DNA of 64,000 nt from Neobacillus cucumis (GTDB taxonomy: Bacteria > Bacillota > Bacilli > Bacillales_B > DSM-18226): the NCBI RefSeq assembly GCF_016107705.1, contig NZ_JAEHGC010000010.1, positions 124,001 through 188,000 on the forward strand. Reading direction: 5' to 3'. This document shows, in pieces, positions 27,213-35,400 of the stretch. The notes below the pieces were generated by a model. The model ran no database searches, had not been told where the DNA came from, and saw only the letters and a list, made by a program, of their open reading frames with translations. Position 1 is the stretch's first letter; every line of letters starts with the position of its first letter. Both the position numbers and the translations under genes were made by a program.

Positions 27213-27776
27213 ATGAATCGACAGCAGCGAAATAAACTTTATGATAATCAACAGAGAGCTTTTAATGAGGGAACTGTTGAACAAATTAATGATCAATGGA
27301 TCTTTTTTGATGAGGAAACAGAAGAAGCAAATATGCTTGATGATTTTCTTCAGCAAGAAATAGAAATCTTTCGGATGAACCGCTGGAGGAGAGGGATTTT
27401 ATTTGAGTCAGGAAAAATCCGTTTGGGAAACGAAGTCATTATGCTTCGCGACCATGATCAGGTAAGAATTAAGAAGCATTTGGTGTATTCCCTGGAGAGA
27501 TTACTTGAAGGGATTAATGATGATGCCTTTTTTCAATTTGTCACTACCCTAAACTCATTAGGTTTTTCTATTTATGATTGTATCTATTGCTATAACCATT
27601 TATCTTTCATATCAGAGGAACAGCGAAAGGATGGGGTAAATTTTATTGTTTTTGATAATCAGGAACAAATTTGCAATGTGCAGCACCATTTTTTCTATTT
27701 TGAAAAGGTCAATGATCGATTTGAATTTACATTGAATACAGGGAAAAGGTTAATCATTGAGAAAATGATTTCATAA
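27213..27776 (+). CDS. yisN: YisN-like DUF2777 protein
   Basis: A 187-residue acidic cytosolic protein (MNRQQRNKLYDNQQRAFNEG...), without membrane segments or known catalytic motif, with QWIFFDEETEEANMLDDFLQQEIEIFR and a central IYDCIYCYNHLSF. CGGAGG precedes the ATG at 27213. A TTG at 27195 overlaps it. It is divergent from asnO, the position of yisN in B. subtilis. Function unknown; family assignment is from position and general features. Confidence 0.75.
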   Translation: MNRQQRNKLYDNQQRAFNEGTVEQINDQWIFFDEETEEANMLDDFLQQEIEIFRMNRWRRGILFESGKIRLGNEVIMLRDHDQVRIKKHLVYSLERLLEGINDDAFFQFVTTLNSLGFSIYDCIYCYNHLSFISEEQRKDGVNFIVFDNQEQICNVQHHFFYFEKVNDRFEFTLNTGKRLIIEKMIS

Positions 27777-27808
27777 AAAAAACTGCCGATAATGGCAGCT
27801 TTTTTATG
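27776..27808. terminator. Bidirectional terminator between yisN and yisL
   Basis: Stem AACTGCC / GGCAGCTT with a short loop and A and T tracts on either side. Confidence 0.85.
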
Positions 27809-28163
27809 GGGTAAGGAAAGACATTGGCAGTACGGCAAATCCTAGGTATAAAGCAAGGGCGAAAGCAACCACAAACTGAATCCAAAAAACGGAGGTCCTT
27901 CGATCGTTTTTAACGCGAGATAAAATCATTTCAAAGGTTCCGATTACCCATAAGCCAGCAACTGCTTTTAAAATATATTTCCAGTCAATATTAGATACCT
28001 GCGAGAGCAAACCAACACCCGTAGCAATAATCAAAAGGTAAAATAATCTTAAAATCATTTGGACAATTTTCGCACCTTTTGTTTTGCCGCTTTTATTTAA
28101 AGAAAGCGCAACAAAAAATAAAATAAGTGCTACAATCCATGTCGTAATATGTGCGTGAATCAT
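27804..28163 (-). CDS. yisL: YisL family membrane protein (UPF0344)
   Basis: A 119-residue integral membrane protein with four hydrophobic segments (about 7-24, 37-55, 63-80, 90-112). HITTWIVALILFFVAL and KGAKIVQMILRLFYLLII closely match B. subtilis YisL. AAGGAGG precedes the ATG. Function unknown. Confidence 0.92.
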   Translation of the reverse strand: MIHAHITTWIVALILFFVALSLNKSGKTKGAKIVQMILRLFYLLIIATGVGLLSQVSNIDWKYILKAVAGLWVIGTFEMILSRVKNDRRTSVFWIQFVVAFALALYLGFAVLPMSFLTP

Positions 28164-28252
28164 TTCATTTTGCCTCCTTATGTATAGTCCAAACTATCAT
28201 ATCACAGGCAAAATAAAAATACTAAAAAATAAGGCTTAAATGATGACAATTG

Positions 28253-29344
28253 TTAACTAAATAAAGAAGGCGGCATGGATATACCTGTTGCTTCAAGCTC
28301 CTTATAAAACTTCGGCCTCACGCCAGTTGCTACCAAACGACCGATAATTTTCCCTTCCCGATTGATCCCTTCTTGTTTAAAGGTAAAAATCTCCTGTAAT
28401 AAGATTCTATCTCCTTCCACCCCTAAAACCTCTGCTATACTGATTATTTTTCTAGATCCATCCGTTAAACGGGTCTGATGAATAATCACATCAATTGCTT
28501 TTGCGATTAGGTTTCGAGTAGCCCTTGCCTCTAAATCCACCCTTGCTATATGCACCATCGTTTCCAAACGGGTAATCATATCCCTTGGGCAATTGGAATG
28601 TCCTGCGGCCAGAGCCCCCGTGTTACCTGTATTCAGAGCTTGAAGTAAATCAAATGCTTCCTCAGCACGAATCTCATCAATCATAATATGGTCAGTCGCT
28701 ACCTTTTCTTCTTCCTCAATAGCTATCAAGCGTTCACCATTCGGAATAAAATTCTTTAGAGCACTGATAGTAGTCGATTTACCGGAACCTGTCCCACCGC
28801 TAAGAAACAGATTGAGCCTAGCCTTTACGCATGCATTCAGGAAAACTGCAATATCCTCTGTTACTGTACCAAAGCTAATTAATTCATTCATTTTATAAGA
28901 TTCCTTCGAAATCTTTCGAATCGTAATAGCCGGTCCATTAAATGCTAATGGGGGAATGATTGCATTCACATGTGACCCATCCGGAAGCGTAGCATCCACC
29001 ATTGGTGAACTCTCGTTAATTCTTCGCCCAAGCGGGGCAATCATTTTTTCAATTAATCTTATAACATGCTTATTATCGTGAAATTGGATGGGTGTTAAGA
29101 TCAGTTTCCCTTTCCGTTCGCAGTAAACCTGATTTGGTCCATTTACCATTACTTCCGAGACGTCCTTATCTAAAAGAAGTTGCTTAATCTGGCAGTACTC
29201 CGCAAAATCGAATAGTAATTCTTGATTACAATTTACTTTATTATTCACATGATTGGGAGAGGATGAGTTTAGTTTAACAAAAGATGCCTTTTTAGCTGCC
29301 TCACCGCCACTTTGGTTTCTTTTATTTTGATTGATTAAACCCAT
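28253..29344 (-). CDS. Orphan CpaF/TadA-type ATPase with an internal deletion
   Basis: A 363-residue secretion/pilus ATPase relative. It has the CpaF core (VSEVMVNGPNQVYCERKGKL, LGRRINESSPMVDATLPDGS, Walker A GGTGSGKSTT at about 195-204, and the end VATGVRPKFYKELEATGI). After FIPNGERLIAIEEEE it jumps to DHIMIDEIRAEEAFDLLQALNTG. About 35-40 residues with the Asp box and arginine-rich loop between Walker A and B are missing, and GEVRGGEA is degraded. No other tad/pilus gene is adjacent. A c-di-GMP-I riboswitch and terminator precede it. ATPase activity is doubtful. Confidence 0.85.
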   Translation of the reverse strand: MGLINQNKRNQSGGEAAKKASFVKLNSSSPNHVNNKVNCNQELLFDFAEYCQIKQLLLDKDVSEVMVNGPNQVYCERKGKLILTPIQFHDNKHVIRLIEKMIAPLGRRINESSPMVDATLPDGSHVNAIIPPLAFNGPAITIRKISKESYKMNELISFGTVTEDIAVFLNACVKARLNLFLSGGTGSGKSTTISALKNFIPNGERLIAIEEEEKVATDHIMIDEIRAEEAFDLLQALNTGNTGALAAGHSNCPRDMITRLETMVHIARVDLEARATRNLIAKAIDVIIHQTRLTDGSRKIISIAEVLGVEGDRILLQEIFTFKQEGINREGKIIGRLVATGVRPKFYKELEATGISMPPSLFS

Positions 29345-29364
29345 TCATACACCCTGCCTTTCCC

Positions 29365-29399
29365 AAAAAAATAACCCCGCCTTTATCTAAAGGGGGGTT
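29365..29399 (-). terminator. Leader terminator between riboswitch and CpaF-like gene
   Basis: On the minus strand stem AACCCC..CCTTT / AAAGG..GGGGTT with an AGAT loop, then TTATTTTTTT, ending about 20 bases before the start codon. A separate hairpin (about 29419-29450; TTAGAA/TTCTAA plus CATAGA/TCTATG) lies between it and the aptamer. Fits riboswitch control by transcription termination. Confidence 0.85.
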
Positions 29400-29467
29400 G
29401 TAGACACAATAATCTTTAGAACATAGAATGTCTATGCTTTCTAAAAATATTTGTGATAAAACACCCT

Positions 29468-29562
29468 GATCCTTCGGTAACTGGCTGGCGTAGTGCGTTG
29501 CACCTTAGCCCCTATAGCTTTGCGTCACTGATTTTCACCAGTTTTGCCTTTATCGAGTTTCA
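29468..29562 (-). promoter_or_regulatory. Cyclic di-GMP-I (GEMM) riboswitch aptamer
   Basis: Read on the minus strand, the aptamer landmarks occur in order: GGCAAAAC, a P2 hairpin CTGGT-GAAA-ATCAG with GNRA tetraloop, GACGCAAAGC, GGGCTAAGG, then the P3 side with GCCAGCCAGTTACCG. These correspond to conserved GEMM-I elements, including the residues that hold c-di-GMP and the tetraloop/receptor contact. It controls the CpaF-like gene through the terminator downstream. On or off direction cannot be read from the sequence. Confidence 0.88.
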
Positions 29563-29748
29563 GTGTCTTTATAATTTCGACTGATCTCTTAATCCCATCA
29601 TAGAACGTTTTTTCCTAGGAGAATACCCTACCTTTTTCTTATTTACTCCTAAAAATGATAGTTCTTTTGAACTATTTTTCTTTTTTATCCCGTAAATATT
29701 AATCATAATTATAGGTAAATGGACTTTCGTACTATATCGCTAGAGAAA

Positions 29749-29786
29749 AATCCTCCTGCCTGGAAATCAGCAAGAGGATTTTGAAC
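29749..29786 (-). terminator. Terminator after the truncated haemoglobin
   Basis: Stem AAAATCCTC / GAGGATTTT with inner CTG/CAG pairs on the minus strand followed by T-rich sequence. It separates the haemoglobin gene from the riboswitch transcript. Confidence 0.78.
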
Positions 29787-29804
29787 CTATATTTGGAGGC
29801 TTTA

Positions 29805-30200
29805 TTATTTGTCGGTATCCGGACTGTTAACCATGATTCCGGCAACTTGTGTCAAACGGTCATAAAAGGCTAATCCCGCCGGATTTTGATCAAGACCAAT
29901 TTCCTGAAATGCTTCCCACATACAATGCAGCCAAGCCCTTGCCCTTTTAGGTGTCACTTCAAAGGGCAGATGTCGATCGCGCATCGCCGGTGGTCCAAAT
30001 TCCTGGCTGTAAAGCGCAGGTCCGCCTAAGAACTGTGGCAAAAACATACGCTGTTTTCTCATAATTTCTTTCATATCGCCCTCAAATAAAGGCCTTAATT
30101 CTTTATCAGCATATACACGTGGATAAAAGGCATTGACAAGCTGGTCGATTGTTTCTTGCCCGCCGATTTCATTATAAAGCGTCTTAAATTGATAATTCAT
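29805..30200 (-). CDS. Group II truncated haemoglobin (YjbI/TrHbO)
   Basis: A 131-residue haem protein binding oxygen or nitric oxide. Group II features: LYNEIGGQETIDQLVNAFYPRVYAD, QRMFLPQFLGGPALYSQEFGPPAMRDRHLPF with the proximal His in the RDRHLPF segment, and the Trp in ARAWLHCMWEAF (G8). Start at 30200 after GGGTGAAAAAA; a GTG at 30209 overlaps it. In B. subtilis yjbI lies by yjbH; here it is elsewhere and has a perfect Fnr box, which suggests use at low oxygen or in nitric oxide detoxification. Confidence 0.93.
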   Translation of the reverse strand: MNYQFKTLYNEIGGQETIDQLVNAFYPRVYADKELRPLFEGDMKEIMRKQRMFLPQFLGGPALYSQEFGPPAMRDRHLPFEVTPKRARAWLHCMWEAFQEIGLDQNPAGLAFYDRLTQVAGIMVNSPDTDK

Positions 30201-30235
30201 TTTTTTCACCCACTTTAATTTTTCCTATTTTTATT

Positions 30236-30278
30236 ATTATAAACTTAAAATAGGAATAGCTTTGTGATACATATCACA
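30236..30278 (-). promoter_or_regulatory. Fnr-dependent promoter of the truncated haemoglobin
   Basis: TGTGA-N6-TCACA at 30263-30278 and a perfect TATAAT at 30236-30241 (minus strand), with the same 29.5-base centre-to-minus-10 distance as the other Fnr promoters. Confidence 0.9.
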
Positions 30279-30328
30279 CCAAAATGACTTGTACTATTTT
30301 AGCATCCATTTTTTTTGGGCGAATGAAT

Positions 30329-30356
30329 CACATTATATCCGCCTATACATATGATA
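30329..30356 (+). promoter_or_regulatory. SigK-type promoter of gerP
   Basis: CACA (30329-30332), 15 bases, then CATATGATA (30348-30356), which fits the SigK consensus (AC, then CATANNNTA). B. subtilis gerP is transcribed by SigK in the mother cell. Confidence 0.75.
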
Positions 30357-30388
30357 AGTAAAGAAACCTATAACAAAGGGTGTTGATT

Positions 30389-30610
30389 ATGCCAGCGATT
30401 GTTGGAGTTGCTCAGGTTATTACACTGGGGAACAGTTCAGTTTTCCACATTGGAGATGTTTATAAAATTATGCCTTTTGCCGCTGCAAAAACATTCTCTG
30501 GAGCAGGTTCTTTTAACACTGGGGAACGTTTAAACGTCCATAACAATTTAAGCTCCACTAATACAACGGATCCAGACATGATTGATCAAGCGAATGCCTT
30601 TAATATGTAA
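30389..30610 (+). CDS. gerPA: Spore germination protein GerPA
   Basis: A 73-residue spore-coat-associated protein. The GerP proteins help germinants cross the coat. It starts MPAIVGVAQVITLGNSS and contains GDVYKIMPFAAAKTFSGAGSFNTGE, homologous to GerPF at the end of the operon. AAAGGGTG precedes the ATG at 30389. First gene of the six-gene operon. Confidence 0.94.
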   Translation: MPAIVGVAQVITLGNSSVFHIGDVYKIMPFAAAKTFSGAGSFNTGERLNVHNNLSSTNTTDPDMIDQANAFNM

Positions 30611-30627
30611 TGAATGGGTGATCTAGA

Positions 30628-30879
30628 ATGAATTTTTACATCCAGCAGTCCATTCAAATTAATTTTATCAAAATTGGCGGGATTACCAATTCCTCTGTCC
30701 TGCAGATTGGCAGTGCCGGTATTATTAAACCGGCCGCTTATTTGTATAACACTGGCGGGTTTACGGGACCGGCACCGCAAGCTATCAAGCCCGGTGAAGC
30801 CCCTTCCCCTATACCACAGTCCTCACAAATCCTGGCACCAGCTGTTCCTTTGCAGGCACCAGTAAGAATGGATGAGTAA
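30628..30879 (+). CDS. gerPB: Spore germination protein GerPB
   Basis: An 83-residue protein (MNFYIQQSIQINFIKIGGITNSSVLQIG...) with the GerPB signature and YNTGGFTGPAP. The C-terminal 30 residues are Pro-rich and low complexity. GGGTGAT precedes the ATG. 17 bases after gerPA. Confidence 0.94.
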   Translation: MNFYIQQSIQINFIKIGGITNSSVLQIGSAGIIKPAAYLYNTGGFTGPAPQAIKPGEAPSPIPQSSQILAPAVPLQAPVRMDE

Positions 30880-30972
30880 ATTCCCCGTTATCAAAAGTAA
30901 TTAGCATGTCTCGAGTCGTTCCGCATATATATTTATTTAGGGTAGGGAGACGACTAGACGGGGTGATTTTAA

Positions 30973-31590
30973 ATGTATCAGGATTTATACCAATATCTTC
31001 AATGGTTGGTATCAAGCATTCAAACACAGGAAAAAAGGATCGCAGCATTAGAACAAGCATTGCAAAAAATGCAGAATGATCTAAAGCAAATAGGGGAAAA
31101 ACCAACAATTCATGTAGATACAATTGAATATAAATTTGATCAGTTGAAGGTTGAAACCCTTGAAGGCACGCTTTCGATTGGCCTTAATCCTAATGATTTA
31201 TCCGGAATTGAAGATTTTGCGATCCAAGGTCAATCATTGAATACCCCAATATCTCCAAAGGACCAAATGCAGCGGTCAATGAAAATAGAAGAGGCGATTT
31301 ATCGTTATTTGGAAACAGATTTACCTCAAGTCATAGAGGATACCGAAAGACAATTAAGAATCCAGCCAAATGAGTCTTATTTAGCTTTCATAAAACAGGA
31401 CATAGTCAAACAGCTTCCCAATAGAATTGAGTATCATTTAAAATCCATTCCTGTAAATGAGCAATCAGACGAAAATAAAACATTAGTGGAAAACCGGATT
31501 ATAGAATTACTGAAACAGGAAATTCAGAATGGTGTTTATACCTTTTTTAATAATTTACCAGATAATGTGAAAGGAATGAATATCGAATGA
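30973..31590 (+). CDS. gerPC: Spore germination protein GerPC
   Basis: A 205-residue coat protein: N-terminal aromatic segment (MYQDLYQYLQWLVSSIQTQ), a short coiled coil (about 15-45) and a mixed C-terminal domain. GACGGGGTG precedes the ATG. The 93-base gap after gerPB is larger than elsewhere in the operon. It overlaps gerPD by four bases (ATGA). Confidence 0.93.
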   Translation: MYQDLYQYLQWLVSSIQTQEKRIAALEQALQKMQNDLKQIGEKPTIHVDTIEYKFDQLKVETLEGTLSIGLNPNDLSGIEDFAIQGQSLNTPISPKDQMQRSMKIEEAIYRYLETDLPQVIEDTERQLRIQPNESYLAFIKQDIVKQLPNRIEYHLKSIPVNEQSDENKTLVENRIIELLKQEIQNGVYTFFNNLPDNVKGMNIE

Positions 31591-31793
31591 ACTTAGAAGT
31601 TTATAACCGCGAACTCGTTGTAGGAAACCTTCAAATTACTGGTGTTGCCAGTTCTTCCTTAGTTCTTGTGGGTGATACCCAAACAATTCAATTGGCATCA
31701 GCTTTCGACACTCCTGCTGAATCGTTGATTATCGGACCATTTGTTCCGCTAGAACCGGATGTGACCCCTGGTTATGCTACAACGAACGTCTAA
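31587..31793 (+). CDS. gerPD: Spore germination protein GerPD
   Basis: A 68-residue protein (MNLEVYNRELVVGNLQITGVASSSLVLVGD...) that shows the short beta-rich repeat (GVASSSLVLVGDTQTI) shared by GerPB, PD and PE. It overlaps gerPC by 4 bases and gerPE by 20, which suggests tight translational coupling. About 10 residues longer than the B. subtilis protein. Confidence 0.92.
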   Translation: MNLEVYNRELVVGNLQITGVASSSLVLVGDTQTIQLASAFDTPAESLIIGPFVPLEPDVTPGYATTNV

Positions 31794-32163
31794 TGTTGAC
31801 CAATTAAATGTAATGGTTCTATCCTACTCCTCGATTATTCAGCTTGGGGATTCCTGCATCATTAATGGATTTTCCCGCGCCATTGCTGTTCAAAGAGAAG
31901 CAGAAAGATTCTACGGAAATGAGGGGAATTTTCCAACCTATACAGTTTTTAAAAAACCTATTCCATTACCACCTATCAATGAAGCCATTTCATTTTTACC
32001 TCACAATCCAAAACCAATGATTAAAGTAAAAAAAATTGATATTATCGGTATTTCATCATCCTCGATTTTACATGTAGGAAACAGTAGAAACATTTCAATG
32101 GAGGCTAGAGTAAAACATATCCGGCAAGAACTCCCCTTTGGGCATGAACAAGAAATGCAATAG
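31774..32163 (+). CDS. gerPE: Spore germination protein GerPE
   Basis: A 129-residue protein with two copies of the SSxIxxLGxS unit (LSYSSIIQLGDSCII near the start and GISSSSILHVGNSRNI near the end), typical of GerPE. The start lies inside gerPD; no strong separate ribosome site is seen, so coupling is likely. Confidence 0.9.
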   Translation: MLQRTSNVDQLNVMVLSYSSIIQLGDSCIINGFSRAIAVQREAERFYGNEGNFPTYTVFKKPIPLPPINEAISFLPHNPKPMIKVKKIDIIGISSSSILHVGNSRNISMEARVKHIRQELPFGHEQEMQ

Positions 32164-32208
32164 CCGCATATGTTACCTTAGACATTTTTATGGTAAAGGA
32201 TGTTTTTG

Positions 32209-32427
32209 ATGCCAGCAATTATTGGCCCTGTACAGATCGTTACGGTGAGTGGAGGAATTGTTCAATTTGGTGATACGGTTTATATTTCACCAAAGAGCAC
32301 TGCAAAGGCTTACGGTGGCTCCGGAGGATTTAATACAGGAGGAATCATCGTTGCGAACAATGGTATCAGCGGAACAAATGTGCTTGATACCGATCTTATT
32401 GATCAACCTATAGTTGGAAACAATTAA
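32209..32427 (+). CDS. gerPF: Spore germination protein GerPF
   Basis: A 72-residue GerPA/GerPF family protein (MPAIIGPVQIVTVSGGIVQFGDTV...GGSGGFNTGG). AAAGGA lies 8 bases before the ATG at 32209; an in-frame ATG at 32200 overlaps it. Last gene of the operon, convergent with addA, separated by a terminator. Confidence 0.94.
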   Translation: MPAIIGPVQIVTVSGGIVQFGDTVYISPKSTAKAYGGSGGFNTGGIIVANNGISGTNVLDTDLIDQPIVGNN

Positions 32428-32469
32428 AAAACGACATAAACCTATGAATAGGTTTATGTCGTTTTTTAG
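32427..32469. terminator. Bidirectional terminator between gerPF and addA
   Basis: Perfect long stem AAACGACATAAACCTAT / ATAGGTTTATGTCGTTT with a GA loop. Confidence 0.92.
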
Positions 32470-32470
32470 T

Positions 32471-35400
32471 TTATCGCCTATTATCCAAATTTAGAATATG
32501 GGCACCATCGAAGAAAAACAAATAGCGTTCATTCACTTTTCTTTTCCAAATTTGCTCAATTGCCTTTGTATATAAATCAATTTGCACTTTATAACGTTCA
32601 TGTAGGATCGGTTTTGCTTGCTCAAACCCGCCTTTATATCGGTCCGTTATTGCATCTGATTTATAATCAATCAATACAAGCCCTTGGTCATCTTCAAATA
32701 TACAATCAATAATCCCTTGAACAAAGATTGATTCTGTCTCGTCTTTCCAATTCATGTATACCTCTTCTGCAGGGAGTGATATGGTAAAAGGAACTTCACG
32801 GTTAACCTCTTTAGCAGCGCACAGCCTTTTCCCCAATTCAGATGTAAAGAATTGAACAATTAACCTGGCATCGATTACCTGAGCTTGTTCAGCGGTTAAT
32901 AATTCATTAACGAGCATATTGTTTATTTGTGATTGTATCGACTCAACACTGACTTGTTTTGTTAAATCAACATGCTGCATCACCATGTGAAGAGCTGTAC
33001 CACGCTCCGCAGGGGTCAATTGTTTTTCTTGCATAAACTTCGGCCGCTTTAAAATCGGTTTGTTAATCCTTCGAATAAGGTCGGTACCACTCTGCTCATC
33101 CGAAATTTCCCTTTGCCGTTTCATTTCTGAAACGGATTGTTTCGAACGATTTGCCACAGCATCCCGGTGGATATATTCCCATGTCAATCGATCCTGTATT
33201 TCTCCTGCATAGGGTGAATCAACCAATACAGACTTGGACAATCTTACTAAATCTAAATTGTCATCTTGCTCACCCTCATCGCCTATTTCTTGATTTTTAA
33301 GATTTTCACTCGTCAAAATGGAAATCTCCCATGCCGAAGGATGGCACATAATTTCACTGGAAGTTTGCAAGTCCTTATTTTCTGAGATCCTTAAATCTAC
33401 ACAATCCTGATGCCGAACCAGTGCTGGGCCAATCCAATCCATATAACAGGAGGCAGATGCCCTTTCATAGTCCTTTAAGAGCCATTCCTGATTTGCCAGC
33501 CCATCATTCCATTGGTCTATTTTTTTACCGGCATCATTTACTGTACCAAGTAAATATAGTTTTTCCTTTGCCCGCGTTAAAGCAACATACAGTACTCGCA
33601 TTTCCTCCGCTAGCATTTCCATTTTCTTTTTTCGCTTAAAAGCCATTTGCGGCAAGGACGGGAAGGTAATTCTTTTTTCTACATTTACATATTTGGCAGC
33701 AAATCCATACTCCTTATCAAGCATATACGAATTTCGAATATCCGACATATTAAAATTGCGGGACATCCCTGCAACAAATACAACCGGAAATTCAAGACCT
33801 TTACTGCTATGGATGGTCATAACCCGAACAACATCTTCCTGCTCTCCAAGCGCTCTTGCCGCACCCAGGTCATCTCCGCGTTCAATCATCCTTTCGATAA
33901 AACGCAAAAACCTGAATAACCCTCTGAAGGAGGTTTGTTCGTATTGCCGAGCCCGATCATATAAAGCGTTCAAGTTCGCCTGACGCTGTTTGCCGCCTGG
34001 TAATCCTCCTACAAAGTCATAAAAATGGGTATCTCGGTAAAGCTGCCAGATTAGTTCTGAAAGTGCTCCTTTTCTAGCTGTCGCCCGCCATTCTTTTAAT
34101 AACTCAGAAAAACGACGGACTTTTTCAAAAAACACTTCGGTATTTTCGGCCTCCGTACTCCTTGAAAACGCATGAACTGCATCCCAAAAAGACCCTCTTT
34201 TTTTATGAATTCGAATTTTGGCAAGCTCTTCTTCATTTAGCCCGACAATGGGAGAACGAAGAACAGACGCCAAAGGGATATCCTGATAGGGATTGTCGAT
34301 TACACGAAGCAATGACAGCATGATCGCAATTTCGGTTGCTTCAAAATAACCTGTTGATAAATTTGCATAGATGGGTATTCCCTGCTGCTTGAACTCTTCA
34401 AGAATTTGCGGCGCCCATGTCATCGACCTGAGCAAGATGACAATATCCCGATACATAAGAGGCCGGCTCGTTTTAGTTTTTGTATTGTAAACTGGCTTTC
34501 CTCCCGAGATTAATTCCTTAATTTTCGCTGCCATCACTCTTGCTTCAAGCTGTGATTTTTCTAAATCAACTGCATCAAATTCAGCCTCCGGTGTATCTCC
34601 TTCTTCCTCTGCCCCCTGCGTTCCTTTCTGCTCCTTATTTAAATCTACGAGCAATAGCTCTAATGGATAAGGCTCCTCCTCAGGATAAGGGGCACCATTA
34701 CGGAGTTCAGCAGCTTCATCATATTCAATTTCCCCAACCTTAACTCCCATGATTTGTTTGAATAAAAAATTCGTTCCATCTAAAATTTCTTTTCGGCTCC
34801 TGAAATTACGGGCTAGATCGATTTTAAGACCCGATAATTCTCCATCATGGCGAAAACGATTGTATTTACCTAAGAATAAATTGGGTTCCGCAAGACGAAA
34901 GCGGTAGATAGACTGTTTGACATCCCCAACCATAAACAAATTGCCGTTTATTTCATTTTCATTAGCCACCAGCTTTAAGATTGTTTCCTGAACCATATTC
35001 GTATCCTGGTATTCATCAACAAAAATTTCTTTAAAATGCTTTTTATAGGCTAAAGCGGCACTTGACGGAAGAAATTCTCCTTCATCAGTAATATTCCCAG
35101 TGAGAATTCGCAGACAATTATGTTCTAAATCAGCATAATCTACGAGTCCTTTTTCCTTTTTCGCTTTCTCGAAGCGTTCTGAAAAGTCGCTTACCAAATG
35201 AACAAGTGTCTCAATCAGCGGATACATTTCCTCCATATCACGCAAGAAGCTTTCAGGCTTTCTGGAAAAAAGTTCATCCTTTAAATCAGTCAGCTTTTTC
35301 TTCGCTTTGTCCCGCAGTTTTTGGGCTTTTTCGGTTAAATCTTTATTATACTCGTCCCCTTTAACTGGCTTAGCTCTGGAAAAAGACCAGGCCTGCATAG

